A stretch of DNA of 64,000 nucleotides from Pirellulaceae bacterium (GTDB taxonomy: Bacteria; Planctomycetota; Planctomycetia; Pirellulales; Pirellulaceae), in the NCBI GenBank assembly GCA_019636385.1, contig JAHBXT010000002.1, forward strand, positions 186,001-250,000. Reading direction: 5' to 3'. A program made the translations under genes and the position numbers. Below are positions 34,804-43,247 of this stretch, piece after piece; within the stretch, counting starts at the first letter, position 1; each line of letters opens with the position of its first letter. The notes under the pieces were generated by a model that had not been told where the DNA came from, ran no database searches, and worked only from the letters and a program-made list of their open reading frames with translations.

Positions 34804-35391
34804 TTAACGCACGCCGCGATAGACCAGGGCGGGTGGTAAATTTCGCCATACAGTGCGGCTCTTGGTGACTGTTGTAAAATTCTTCTTAAGCAGTTTCGAG
34901 AAGCGAATGCCGGCTGGTAAACCTAGCCCCTGTAGGTAAGCAAAAGTCGCGAAGCGGCCACCGGGCCTAAGCATGCGAAACATGGCTTCAAAAATGTCGT
35001 TCTGAAGTGATGTACTGAAGCTGGCCCATGGCAGCCCACTGACGACGGCATCTAAATGCGGGATGCCCCGCTCATGGCACAACCGCTGGACGTCCGTCAC
35101 GCATCCGTGGACGATGTCGGCGGTAGGACAGCGCCGCTGCGACAACGCGACAAACTTGGGGCTGCGTTCAATCGCAAAGAACTTTGCGTCTGGCCGTAGG
35201 CGATCGACTATCAGCTGTGTCGCCACACCTGTGCCAGGTCCAAATTCTACGACGTACTGAACTTCGTTCCAATCAAACGAATCGACAAGCATCTTGCACA
35301 GTCGCTGGCTACTGGGGGCCACCGCGCCAACCTGCGCGGGACGTCGTATGAAGGTATTGAGAAACATGATCTGTTCTCGAAGTTTGGACAT
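34804..35391 (-). CDS. PmtA-like phospholipid N-methyltransferase family protein
   Basis: A 195-residue class I methyltransferase. LNTFIRRPAQVGAVAPSSQR is the characteristic lead-in of the PmtA / rRNA-dimethyladenosine-like group, VVEFGPGTGVATQLIVDRL the SAM site (about 47-65), FFAIERSPKFVALSQRR the second motif, and LDAVVSGLPWASFS the catalytic-loop region. PmtA enzymes methylate phosphatidylethanolamine towards phosphatidylcholine; related proteins have other lipid substrates. Substrate not determinable here. It has no operon partner; two copies of the dispersed repeat lie upstream, toward the MoxR gene. Confidence 0.78.
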   Translation of the reverse strand: MSKLREQIMFLNTFIRRPAQVGAVAPSSQRLCKMLVDSFDWNEVQYVVEFGPGTGVATQLIVDRLRPDAKFFAIERSPKFVALSQRRCPTADIVHGCVTDVQRLCHERGIPHLDAVVSGLPWASFSTSLQNDIFEAMFRMLRPGGRFATFAYLQGLGLPAGIRFSKLLKKNFTTVTKSRTVWRNLPPALVYRGVR

Positions 35392-35506
35392 TATGGCTCC
35401 TAATTAGGTAGGCCGCAATCGACCGCTGAATTTGGAATGCGGCATCGGGGGAGAGTTGATCAGCGGCGGTGGTGTTTTGTCGGGGGATTGATTCGTACAT
35501 CGTACA

Positions 35507-35583
35507 CCGTCTGGCGACGGTAGCTACGCCCGCCACAACGTGGATTCCGGCTAGCTTCCACCGTCTGACGACGATAGCCACGG
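35507..35583 (+). repeat. REP-like repeats, two direct copies
   Basis: Copy one (35507-35528): CCGTC-TGGC-GACGG then TAGCTACG, the consensus form. Copy two (35561-35583): CCGTC-TGAC-GACG then ATAGCCACGG, with several changes. The copies start 54 bases apart in the same orientation, between the PmtA-like gene and the MoxR gene (both on the minus strand). The first copy can also pair with the ACCGTC preceding the second to give larger structures. Confidence 0.7.
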
Positions 35584-35641
35584 AAGTGCAAGCCATAAAG
35601 CTGATTGTATCCGATGATTTGTATTCGTTCTATTGCCGATG

Positions 35642-36601
35642 CTATTGGTCAGAATCTTCTTCGGGGTCTTCGTAATCGGGATGTAACGGATCGGAGGGAT
35701 CAAAAAAGAAGTCTCCCAGGCCCAGTGGCAGCGAGCTACCTCCCAAATCCCGCCGTTTCCGCTCCGCCAACGTGTTCAAATCGAGGGCATCATCGCCTAA
35801 GCAGTACAACAGCGCCTCCCGCCAGGCCGCGTCTTTGTTGACAGGGTGCCCCTCCTGTTGGGCCAATCGCTTAATGGCATACCGCAATAAATTCAGGCCG
35901 TCGCGCGCCGAAAAATCGAGTTTCAATTGATGCGCTTGCTGCAAGAAATCCACCGTCAGTGCCAGCATCTCCGGCTCGGCAAACGGCAAATGGTAGTGCA
36001 GAATTGACAATTCATCTTGCCGATTGGGAAAGCCCAGCGGCAACGTGGGCTGCAGCCGGCTTAGGATGTAATCTGGAATCTCGTATGTCGAATCGTCTTG
36101 ATTCATGGTCACCGCGCAGCGAAAATCCTGGTGAGCCTGAATGACAATGCCCGCCACGATAGACTCGACGTACCGCCGTTGGTCTAGCAGCGGTGCCAGG
36201 CTCGCCCATGATTTCTCATTCATGCGGTTGCCTTCATCCAGGATGCAGACCGCCCCCCGAAGCATGGCGGTTACCAGTGGCGACGCGTGATAGGCAATTT
36301 TGCCGCTTTCTCCCAAAACCGGTGTAACCAGCAGGTCTTCGGGTCGAGTGTCGGCGGTGCACTGGAAAACGTACAGCTCTTGCCCCCGCAATCCGGCTGC
36401 GGCCATCGCTAAGGCCGTCTTGCCGATGCCCGGCACGCCAACCAATCGCGGTGCCAGCGGCAAATCTTGGTCATCAACGACCAGCCAACACGCCAGCAAC
36501 TGCTGCAAGACTTCACCTTGGCCGATCCATTTGGAACGATTCTCCAGCGGTGCGGCCAAGCGTAGCTGAACTCCCTGAATCTCGACAATCTGTTGGCTCA
36601 T
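35642..36601 (-). CDS. MoxR-type AAA+ ATPase
   Basis: 319 residues from ATG 36601, which has GAGG nine bases upstream; a longer in-frame extension lacks family features. Walker A is [10 protein letters not shown] (55-64), Walker [12 protein letters not shown] (about 117-127), followed by the family's [17 protein letters not shown], sensor-1 [11 protein letters not shown] and the Arg-containing [19 protein letters not shown]. This AAA_5/MoxR group remodels partner proteins, usually with a DUF58 or vWA protein encoded beside it. No such partner is adjacent, so it is an orphan in this window. The last 40 residues are very acidic. It is divergent from hrpB. Confidence 0.85.
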   Translation of the reverse strand: MSQQIVEIQGVQLRLAAPLENRSKWIGQGEVLQQLLACWLVVDDQDLPLAPRLVGVPGIGKTALAMAAAGLRGQELYVFQCTADTRPEDLLVTPVLGESGKIAYHASPLVTAMLRGAVCILDEGNRMNEKSWASLAPLLDQRRYVESIVAGIVIQAHQDFRCAVTMNQDDSTYEIPDYILSRLQPTLPLGFPNRQDELSILHYHLPFAEPEMLALTVDFLQQAHQLKLDFSARDGLNLLRYAIKRLAQQEGHPVNKDAAWREALLYCLGDDALDLNTLAERKRRDLGGSSLPLGLGDFFFDPSDPLHPDYEDPEEDSDQ

Positions 36602-36833
36602 GCCGCCTCGCTCTTGACACTGTGTGATCGCTGCAATTGAAACAGGGGGCTTTTCGATTTGTCCCCTAAGAGAACAATCTAACCCCGACCAACCCGAAGC
36701 GCCAACCCGCCCAACCAGCAGGTGGCCGGTAAGGTGCACCACAGGAATTAGGCCAATTCGTTGTTGTATTCATGTAAACAGATTGACATGAACGATCACT
36801 CATTTTCATTATTCGCAGTATAGGTCGCCAAGT

Positions 36834-39374
36834 GTGACACTTCAGTTCTTACCCATTGATCCATTTTTGCCAGAACTTGGCCGCACGCTCAGCGATCACA
36901 ATTGTCTGATCGTCCAGGCACCTCCGGGCTCAGGCAAGACAACGCGCGTTGCACCGCTGTTACTGGAACTAACTGCGACGCCTGGTTGTATCGCCCTCAT
37001 CCAGCCGCGTCGCATCGCGGCTCGTGCCGCTGCCGCACGCATTGCTGCCGAACGCGGAGGCTCGCTTGGAAAAATGGTTGGTTATCAAGTGCGTTTCGAT
37101 TCGCAATGCGGGCCAGACACTCGGTTGATCTCGATGACACCGGGCATTTTGCTACGGAGATTGCAATCTGATCCGACACTGGATCGTTTCTCGGCGATCG
37201 TGTTGGACGAATTCCACGAGCGTTCCGTCGAAATGGATTTGCTATTGGGCATCCTGCGGCGGCTGCAAGTGGACCTGCGGCCCGAGTTGCGTATCGTAGT
37301 CATGTCGGCCACTTTGAATGCACAGGAAATTGCTAATTATTTAGGGCATCCGCCGCAGGCCGACATTCCGACGCAATGTTATCCAGTTCACATCCGGTAT
37401 CAACGATTTGAACCACCAGCGCGCACCAGTATTACTCGAAAAATCGTTCAGACGGCCAGCCAGGCGATCCTGCAAGCCAGCCAGTCAACCGACGGGGACA
37501 TGCTGGTGTTCTTGCCTGGCGTTGGCGAAATCATGCAAGTCAAGCGAGACCTGGAGCCTCAGGCCGAGCGCAGCGGTTGGGACTTGTTGACATTGTATGG
37601 CGATCTACCCCCCGAGTACCAAGATCAAGTTCTGCAACCGGGTTCGCGTCGGCGAGTTATTCTATCCACCAATGTTGCTGAGACGTCTCTGACGATCGAC
37701 GGCATTCGTGTGGTCGTCGATAGCGGCTGGGCGCGCGTCAAGCGGTTCGATCCCGCCTCGGGGCTGGATGCGTTGCAACTGGAACCAATTTCACAGGCAT
37801 CAGCCGATCAGCGCGCCGGTCGTGCCGGTCGTACCGCACCCGGTGTGTGCTTTCGACTGTGGGATGAAATCACAGGTCGTAGTCGGTCCGTACAATTGCC
37901 ACCTGAAATCCTGCGAACTGACCTCACCGGACCGGTACTGCAGTTGCTCGGTTGGGGCGAATCACCCGAACATTTCAACTGGCTAACGGCCCCCAGTCCG
38001 TCGGCAGTAGAGCAGGCGCGCGGTGTACTCCAGCAAATTGGCGCAGTTGCTGGTGACAAAGTTACAGCATTGGGGCGGCTGTTGCTGAAGTTCCCATTGC
38101 AGCCACGACTGGCCAGATTGCTGGTCGAATCACACCGCCTAGGTGTACCGGCATCAGGCTGTATGGCGGCAGCCCTGCTGGGTGAACGAGACTTGTTTCT
38201 CAAACCCCAAGACCCATCCGCCCGCGCGGGACGTGGTGGACGCACTCCTCCCACAACGACCGCCCGCCAGTGGAGTTGTGATGTTACCCAACGTGTTTTG
38301 GCTTGGCAGCGTTACCAGCAGGATCATCAAAGCGAAACTGTGTTTGGAACGGTCAATCACCAAGCCGCCCGCAATTTGGCTAGCGTCAGTCGGCAATACC
38401 TGCAGATCGTCGAACAAGAACTGGGACCTCAGGAAGAAGAGCGGCTGGACGATCAACTGCAGCGAGCACTGTTAGAAGCATTCCCGGACCGCTTGGCCCG
38501 CCGCCGTAGCCCCAGCTCTCACAAAGGGTTAATGGTTGGAGGCAAGGGAGTCCAGTTGGACAGTGCGTCTGGCGTACGCGATGACTTGTTTTTGTGCCTG
38601 GATGCCGACGGTGGTGGTACAGAGGCTAAGGTGCGTTGGGCCAGCGGGATCGACAGCCTGTGGTTAACCGCCCCTGGCCTACGTGAGGGCGATGAGCGGT
38701 TCTTCAATCCAACCACGCGATCCGTAGTGACTCGCCGCTGCCGATACTGGCACGACCTAGTCCTGGACGAGCAACCTGCCGCGACGCCACTGGATCGTCA
38801 GACCGCTGAGCTGCTTGCGCGCGAGGCTGCCGCACAGTTTGATCGATTGCTTCCAGCCAAAGACAAGCAACTGCACAGTCTGCTCGATCGCCTGCGCTGG
38901 TTGTCGGCAGCCATGCCCGATGCCGATCTGCCTCAGTTCGACATCCCTTCATTGGCTGGGATGCTAGTAGATTGGTGTGTGGGGCTACGGTCACTGGCGG
39001 AGGTCCAACAATTGCCCTGGAATCGCTTGATCGACAGTTTGTTGTCCACGTCACAGCGGCGACTACTGGATCAACACGCGCCACCGTCGATCCGGCTGCC
39101 TGCGGGGCGAGAGCAAATGTTGCAATACGAGCCAGGTAAGTCGCCGGTGCTGGCAGCGCGGATTCAAGAACTGTTTGGATGGAGCGAAACGCCCAAATTA
39201 GCCGGCGGTCGCGTGCCGCTGACGCTACATCTCCTGGCACCCAACGGTCGTTGCCAACAGATTACAAATGATTTAGCCAGCTTTTGGAAAAACACCTACC
39301 CCGTGGTGCGCAAGGAGCTGCGCGGTCGCTATCCCAAGCATGACTGGCCAGAAGACCCGCTGCATGATCGGTGA
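36834..39374 (+). CDS. hrpB: ATP-dependent RNA helicase HrpB
   Basis: An 846-residue DEAH-type helicase of the HrpB family. Motif I is QAPPGSGKTTRV (about 28-39), Ia IQPRRIAARAAAARIA, II DEFH (125-128, in VLDEFHERSVEMDLL), III VVMSATLNA, then VFLPGVGEIMQ, V STNVAETSLTIDGI and VI QRAGRAGRTAPGVCFRLW. The helicase-associated and HrpB C-terminal domains follow; the C-terminus, PNGRCQQITNDLASFWKNTY with RYPKHDWPEDP, is diagnostic of HrpB. The start is GTG 36834. Its precise RNA role is unknown in any organism. Convergent with the PQQ protein, with only 6 bases between stops. Confidence 0.95.
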   Translation: MTLQFLPIDPFLPELGRTLSDHNCLIVQAPPGSGKTTRVAPLLLELTATPGCIALIQPRRIAARAAAARIAAERGGSLGKMVGYQVRFDSQCGPDTRLISMTPGILLRRLQSDPTLDRFSAIVLDEFHERSVEMDLLLGILRRLQVDLRPELRIVVMSATLNAQEIANYLGHPPQADIPTQCYPVHIRYQRFEPPARTSITRKIVQTASQAILQASQSTDGDMLVFLPGVGEIMQVKRDLEPQAERSGWDLLTLYGDLPPEYQDQVLQPGSRRRVILSTNVAETSLTIDGIRVVVDSGWARVKRFDPASGLDALQLEPISQASADQRAGRAGRTAPGVCFRLWDEITGRSRSVQLPPEILRTDLTGPVLQLLGWGESPEHFNWLTAPSPSAVEQARGVLQQIGAVAGDKVTALGRLLLKFPLQPRLARLLVESHRLGVPASGCMAAALLGERDLFLKPQDPSARAGRGGRTPPTTTARQWSCDVTQRVLAWQRYQQDHQSETVFGTVNHQAARNLASVSRQYLQIVEQELGPQEEERLDDQLQRALLEAFPDRLARRRSPSSHKGLMVGGKGVQLDSASGVRDDLFLCLDADGGGTEAKVRWASGIDSLWLTAPGLREGDERFFNPTTRSVVTRRCRYWHDLVLDEQPAATPLDRQTAELLAREAAAQFDRLLPAKDKQLHSLLDRLRWLSAAMPDADLPQFDIPSLAGMLVDWCVGLRSLAEVQQLPWNRLIDSLLSTSQRRLLDQHAPPSIRLPAGREQMLQYEPGKSPVLAARIQELFGWSETPKLAGGRVPLTLHLLAPNGRCQQITNDLASFWKNTYPVVRKELRGRYPKHDWPEDPLHDR

Positions 39375-39380
39375 GCGTTG

Positions 39381-40730
39381 TTATTTGCCCTCGGCAAAGC
39401 AGTACAAGTGCTCGTGGCTGCGAATCAAAAGTCGCTGACCGCTGATCGCTGGCGTAGCATCAACAGGTTCCCCTAGTTCAACCCGATGAACTTCGTCGTA
39501 CCGCGGGCCATGCTTCAAAACCACGATCATCCCGCCACGACCAACTGCATAAACATGGCCGCCAGCGGTTACCAGCGAAGCGTACATCTGATCAACACCA
39601 GGCAGACGTTGTTGGTCAATTACAGTTTCGCCGTTGGCAACATTGACCGCCGAAAGAATGCCCGAGTTGCCTTTAACCAAGTAGACAGTATCGTCCACCA
39701 GCGTAGGGCTAGCGATATAGGGAGCTGAATCGGATCGCTTCCAGGTAACTCGATCCGAATCGGTTACGTCGCCCGCAGCGTTCAGCGCTATCGCTTGAAT
39801 CGAGAATCCGCGGTGGCCTGTCATGCAGATCGTGGTGTCCTTCCAAATCAGGGGCGTTGGAATCGGATTGGTGGTCTGTCCGCCGCACTGCCACAGAAGT
39901 TCGCCCGACTTCAAATCGTAAGAGCGAATGGTCGTACCATTGGCTATTACCTGTACGCGGCCAAATCGCTCGATAATTCTGGGTGTCGACCAACTAGTCA
40001 GTTCATTGCGATCTTGTCGCCATAAATCTTCGCCAGTTCGCGCATTGACGGCTAAAATATACGAATTTTGCTCTTGATCCCACGGAATCACCAACACGTC
40101 GCCATGAACGGCTACCGATGCGCCTTCGCCGAATTGATTACGAGTCGTCATCTGTCCCAGGTCCTTGTTCCAGATAACATTGCCATCCAAGTCTAAGCAC
40201 CACACACCTTGGCTGCCAAAATTGCACCATAGATAACGACCGTCGGTAACCACAGATGCCGACGCATAAGTGTTGGAACGATGGCCGCCTTCGTGTGGCG
40301 TCGCCCTACAAACCGTTTGGTTCCACACCGTCTTGCCATCACTTAAGTCCATGCATAAGACGTTGAAACTAAACTCTGCGGTTGGCTTGGGATTGTTCAT
40401 GCCTGCCAAGCCGCGACGCCTGCCTGCGGATTGTTCATCGGACTGGTTAGCCGATGGCGACGCATCTTGCGGTTGGTTTTCAATAGCAGTCATCAGATAG
40501 ATCCGACCATTCCACACGATGGGACTACTGTGGCCACGTCCCGGAACAGGTACTTTCCATTGCAGGTTTTGTTCGGGGCCGAATTTTAGGGGAGGATTTG
40601 CCGACGCAGGCGCGACACCATTTCCATCCGGGCCACGAAAGGTGGGCCAGTTCTCAGAGGCACCGACAGCCGCTGTCCCCATCCATGTTGTCAGCATCCC
40701 GCACCACAACGCCCAATGACCAGCTCGCAT
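39381..40730 (-). CDS. Secreted PQQ-like beta-propeller protein
   Basis: 449 residues from ATG 40730 (GAGGTG upstream), with a short signal peptide (WALWCGMLTTWMGTAAVGA). NWPTFRGPDGNGVA is the usual entry to planctomycete outer-membrane-assembly/PQQ-like propellers. Repeated blades contain W-x(2,5)-G-type strands, for example IVWNGRIYLMTAIEN, DGRYLWCNFGSQGVWCLDLD, LAVNARTGEDLWRQDRNELT, SYDLKSGELLWQCGGQT, and LSAVNVANGETVIDQQ. No Cys-Cys or metal-site residues of PQQ dehydrogenases were recognised, so it is more likely a binding or scaffold propeller than an enzyme. Probably periplasmic. No operon partners. Confidence 0.82.
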   Translation of the reverse strand: MRAGHWALWCGMLTTWMGTAAVGASENWPTFRGPDGNGVAPASANPPLKFGPEQNLQWKVPVPGRGHSSPIVWNGRIYLMTAIENQPQDASPSANQSDEQSAGRRRGLAGMNNPKPTAEFSFNVLCMDLSDGKTVWNQTVCRATPHEGGHRSNTYASASVVTDGRYLWCNFGSQGVWCLDLDGNVIWNKDLGQMTTRNQFGEGASVAVHGDVLVIPWDQEQNSYILAVNARTGEDLWRQDRNELTSWSTPRIIERFGRVQVIANGTTIRSYDLKSGELLWQCGGQTTNPIPTPLIWKDTTICMTGHRGFSIQAIALNAAGDVTDSDRVTWKRSDSAPYIASPTLVDDTVYLVKGNSGILSAVNVANGETVIDQQRLPGVDQMYASLVTAGGHVYAVGRGGMIVVLKHGPRYDEVHRVELGEPVDATPAISGQRLLIRSHEHLYCFAEGK

Positions 40731-40902
40731 ATCACACCTCAACTTTGCACAAGTCCTCGCGACGTCCTCAAGCCGTCCATCATAACGCATCGCATCGAGG
40801 CAGCAATCAGGTACAGTGGTGGCTAGGCTGGTCGAAAGCTGTGCTACGAAGGTGGCTGGGATGGCCAGAGCATCGTTGAGCTAGATATTAGTCGCAATCT
40901 AC

Positions 40903-40955
40903 CGCCTTCAGGCGACACTTGCTACGGATACCATCGCCCGGCGACTTTAGCTACC
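40903..40955 (+). repeat. REP-like repeats, two copies, one overlapping a stop codon
   Basis: Copy one (40903-40927): CGCC-TTCA-GGCG, then a stretch ending TTGCTACGG. Copy two (40934-40955): TCGC-ccg-GCGA then CTTTAGCTACC. The TAGCTA of copy two supplies the TAG stop of the prepilin-peptidase homologue (minus strand, 40953-40951), as a copy does for nagB. Confidence 0.6.
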
Positions 40956-42153
40956 AGTACTCAACCAGTCGGCGCCAAAGCAGATGATGTATCATGAACG
41001 CCAGTATCAGGCAGGCTGTCCACGGTATTCGCCGCAAGTGTTGGCGACCAAGCGGAAGCAGCAAGGCGCGCATGGCACAGGTTAACAGTGTAATTGCAAT
41101 TACCGCCTGCCAGCCCAGCCCCAGGCCAACTAGCACCAGTGCCATGGTCAACTGGCCGGTCTGGCCCGCAGTAACAGCTAACAGCACTCCCACTGCAGCT
41201 CCAATGCCGCCACCGATCAGGCTTACCGCAAGCGCCCCCTGCCATTCCGGTGGCTGCCCGCCAGATTCTGAACTATCCGATAGTGGAAAGCTGATTGGAA
41301 TCGGCGTGAGACTTGGGTCAAGCGCTGGTGGGACAATCAACAAGAGCGCCATGATACACAGCGCCAACCAGCCGGCGCGCTGGCCATCGACGTCCATCAG
41401 TATCAAAGCCAACAGGCACGACACCAGCAAACAGTGAAATCCATACAGCGCAATCAGCTGCCAGTGCGGTGCGAAGATGATCCATTCGATGCCGGTGCGC
41501 AACGGGACGTCGTAAAACGGGATGTTCGCTCCTCCGCTGGTCAACTGAAAGAGAAACAGGACGAAAAATATGCCCGCCGTAAGACCTTCAACAAGTGGAT
41601 AACGCGGTGAAATTGCCATCCGACAGTCGCGGCAACGTCCACCCAGTAGCAACCAGCCAAGCACCGGAATGTTATCGCGGGCTCTAATGTGCGACTTGCA
41701 AGACGGACACTGCGACGGCTGAAAGACCAAGGATAAGCCACGCGGCAGTCGGTAAGCTACCACGTTTAGGAAGCTCCCGATGGAAGCTCCAAATGTTAGA
41801 AACCACAAACCTGTGAGCCACTGCATGACGAGCTGTTGAGCAGCTTCTGCTAGGGGGGGGGCGATCGTGTATATGTTGAGCCCTGTTGCGGTGGGGCTCA
41901 GCCACTGCGCAGTCCACGGTGAAACGAGCCAGATGACAAACAGTAAGCCGGCCATCGCCCACACGAGAACTTTTCTTTGGGGGGCAGAGGACTGGGTAGC
42001 CGCATCGTTCCCCTGTTCGGCAGTACTACCATTTGAGGATTCGGAACATTGCTCAGAATGCGGCTGGCTTGGAAGCAGTTGCGAATCACCGTTGGCCGAG
42101 ACGCTTGCCAACGGAATGTCTGGCCGACCCGTGGGGGGGGGGAGGTCGCTCAT
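40951..42153 (-). CDS. Prepilin peptidase (A24) homologue: CxxC domain kept, peptidase aspartates apparently lost
   Basis: 400 residues from ATG 42153. A polar Ser/Gln-rich N-terminus (~70 residues) precedes several membrane helices. The methyltransferase-type domain is intact: ASIGSFLNVVAYRLPRGLSL, CPSC, ARDNIPVLGWLLLGGRC and CRDC, PRYPLVEGLTAG. In the peptidase domain the first-aspartate segment reads LILMDVDGQRAGW, where LPD or IPD is expected after DxDxxx, and the second, GxGDxK, reads AGQTGQLTMALV; I see no aspartate there, though GLGLGWQAV aligns with the conserved end. So it may methylate or bind prepilins without cleaving them. Codons 4-7 are a C10 run and a C9 run lies at 41853-41861. 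It sits 29 bases after the duplicated transporter, in one operon with the ketosynthase gene. Confidence 0.72.
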   Translation of the reverse strand: MSDLPPPTGRPDIPLASVSANGDSQLLPSQPHSEQCSESSNGSTAEQGNDAATQSSAPQRKVLVWAMAGLLFVIWLVSPWTAQWLSPTATGLNIYTIAPPLAEAAQQLVMQWLTGLWFLTFGASIGSFLNVVAYRLPRGLSLVFQPSQCPSCKSHIRARDNIPVLGWLLLGGRCRDCRMAISPRYPLVEGLTAGIFFVLFLFQLTSGGANIPFYDVPLRTGIEWIIFAPHWQLIALYGFHCLLVSCLLALILMDVDGQRAGWLALCIMALLLIVPPALDPSLTPIPISFPLSDSSESGGQPPEWQGALAVSLIGGGIGAAVGVLLAVTAGQTGQLTMALVLVGLGLGWQAVIAITLLTCAMRALLLPLGRQHLRRIPWTACLILAFMIHHLLWRRLVEYW

Positions 42154-42182
42154 GGTCGTCGCGGTAGCCTGCGTCTCAAGAG

Positions 42183-43244
42183 CTAATGAGTGGGTTTCGG
42201 AAGCGGTTTGGGAGCCGTCATTAGTACGGTAACTGCACCAGCGATCACTATCGCTAAGCACGCCCAGAACAGCGGCTGAACCAGATGCCAGGTTCCCTTT
42301 TCGCTTAAAGAGATAAAGGTGTTGACGACGGGAGCAAAGCCGAACACCAGTGGCATTACATAATGCGGCTTGCCGCCGGCATTGAAGGCCAAGATGACTC
42401 CCAGCGCGCCTACAGCTCCGGCAATTCCCGCCAAGACCGACCAGCTCATGCCTAACATCGTCCAACTACCGGTATCAGCGGCGCGACCGTAGATCAACAC
42501 CATCGGAGCGATGACGGCGATGAGAAAATAGGCGATGCCCACGCAGATAAACGGGCGCAGGCGACTGCCGGACATCTTGGCTTGACCCAGATGCAGCATC
42601 GGGCCATATGATCCCCAGCAGACGGCGGCCATGATGATTGACATGATAATGCGCGGCAGATCCCGCGGATTGGACTTCTCGTTGCTACCGTCGTCAGACG
42701 TTGGACTGTCTGACTGAGTGTCAGCTGTTTCTGGAACAGGGGTCTCTTGATCGGTGGTGGTTTGCTTCGCCGCTGCACTTGCGGCCGGCGCACGAAAGGT
42801 CAGCACGCCAACAGCCCCCAAAGCAACTGCCAGAATACCCATCAGAAAGACGGGGCGAATCTGTTTGAAGGTACCGCCTAGCAGTGTGCTAACCAGCGTA
42901 TTGACGACGGGAGCAAAGCCGAACACCACGGGCATCACAAATACCGTTTCACCGCCATAGCCCAGCGCCAAAATAATCCCCAGCGCCCCCAGCGCGCCTA
43001 CCGCTCCGGCAACCAGCGAAAACAGTCCGCCGCCCACGGTCCACCTGCCGGGTTCGGCACCCATTCGGAGTATTCCGAGCGGAATGATGACGGCCACCAA
43101 AAAATATGCCAAGCCTACACCCACGAAGGCACGAAGCGAGTCATGTTGTAGTCCTTCGGACCCGTGATGTAGCGTCGGTCCATAAGCACCCCAGGCGACA
43201 AAGGTCATCGCCGTAAACAGCAATACCAGCGGCAGGCCTTTCAT
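42183..43244 (-). CDS. Duplicated multi-pass membrane transporter-like protein (DMT/GRP-like)
   Basis: 353 residues, about ten membrane helices in two similar halves of roughly 150 residues joined by a polar linker (residues ~155-200). The halves share VAWGAYGPTLHHG / VCWGSYGPMLHLG, VGLAYFLVAVIIP / VGIAYFLIAVIAP, GAVGALGALGIILA / GAVGALGVILAFN, and VMPVVFGFAPVVNT / VMPLVFGFAPVVNT. Such inverted or tandem repeats are typical of drug/metabolite transporters and the glucose/rhamnose-type porters; the substrate is not known. DNA identity between halves is very high at one point (28 identical bases). The start ATG is 3 bases after the ketosynthase stop; the prepilin-peptidase homologue begins 29 bases after its stop. 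Confidence 0.72.
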   Translation of the reverse strand: MKGLPLVLLFTAMTFVAWGAYGPTLHHGSEGLQHDSLRAFVGVGLAYFLVAVIIPLGILRMGAEPGRWTVGGGLFSLVAGAVGALGALGIILALGYGGETVFVMPVVFGFAPVVNTLVSTLLGGTFKQIRPVFLMGILAVALGAVGVLTFRAPAASAAAKQTTTDQETPVPETADTQSDSPTSDDGSNEKSNPRDLPRIIMSIIMAAVCWGSYGPMLHLGQAKMSGSRLRPFICVGIAYFLIAVIAPMVLIYGRAADTGSWTMLGMSWSVLAGIAGAVGALGVILAFNAGGKPHYVMPLVFGFAPVVNTFISLSEKGTWHLVQPLFWACLAIVIAGAVTVLMTAPKPLPKPTH

Positions 43245-43247
43245 CAG

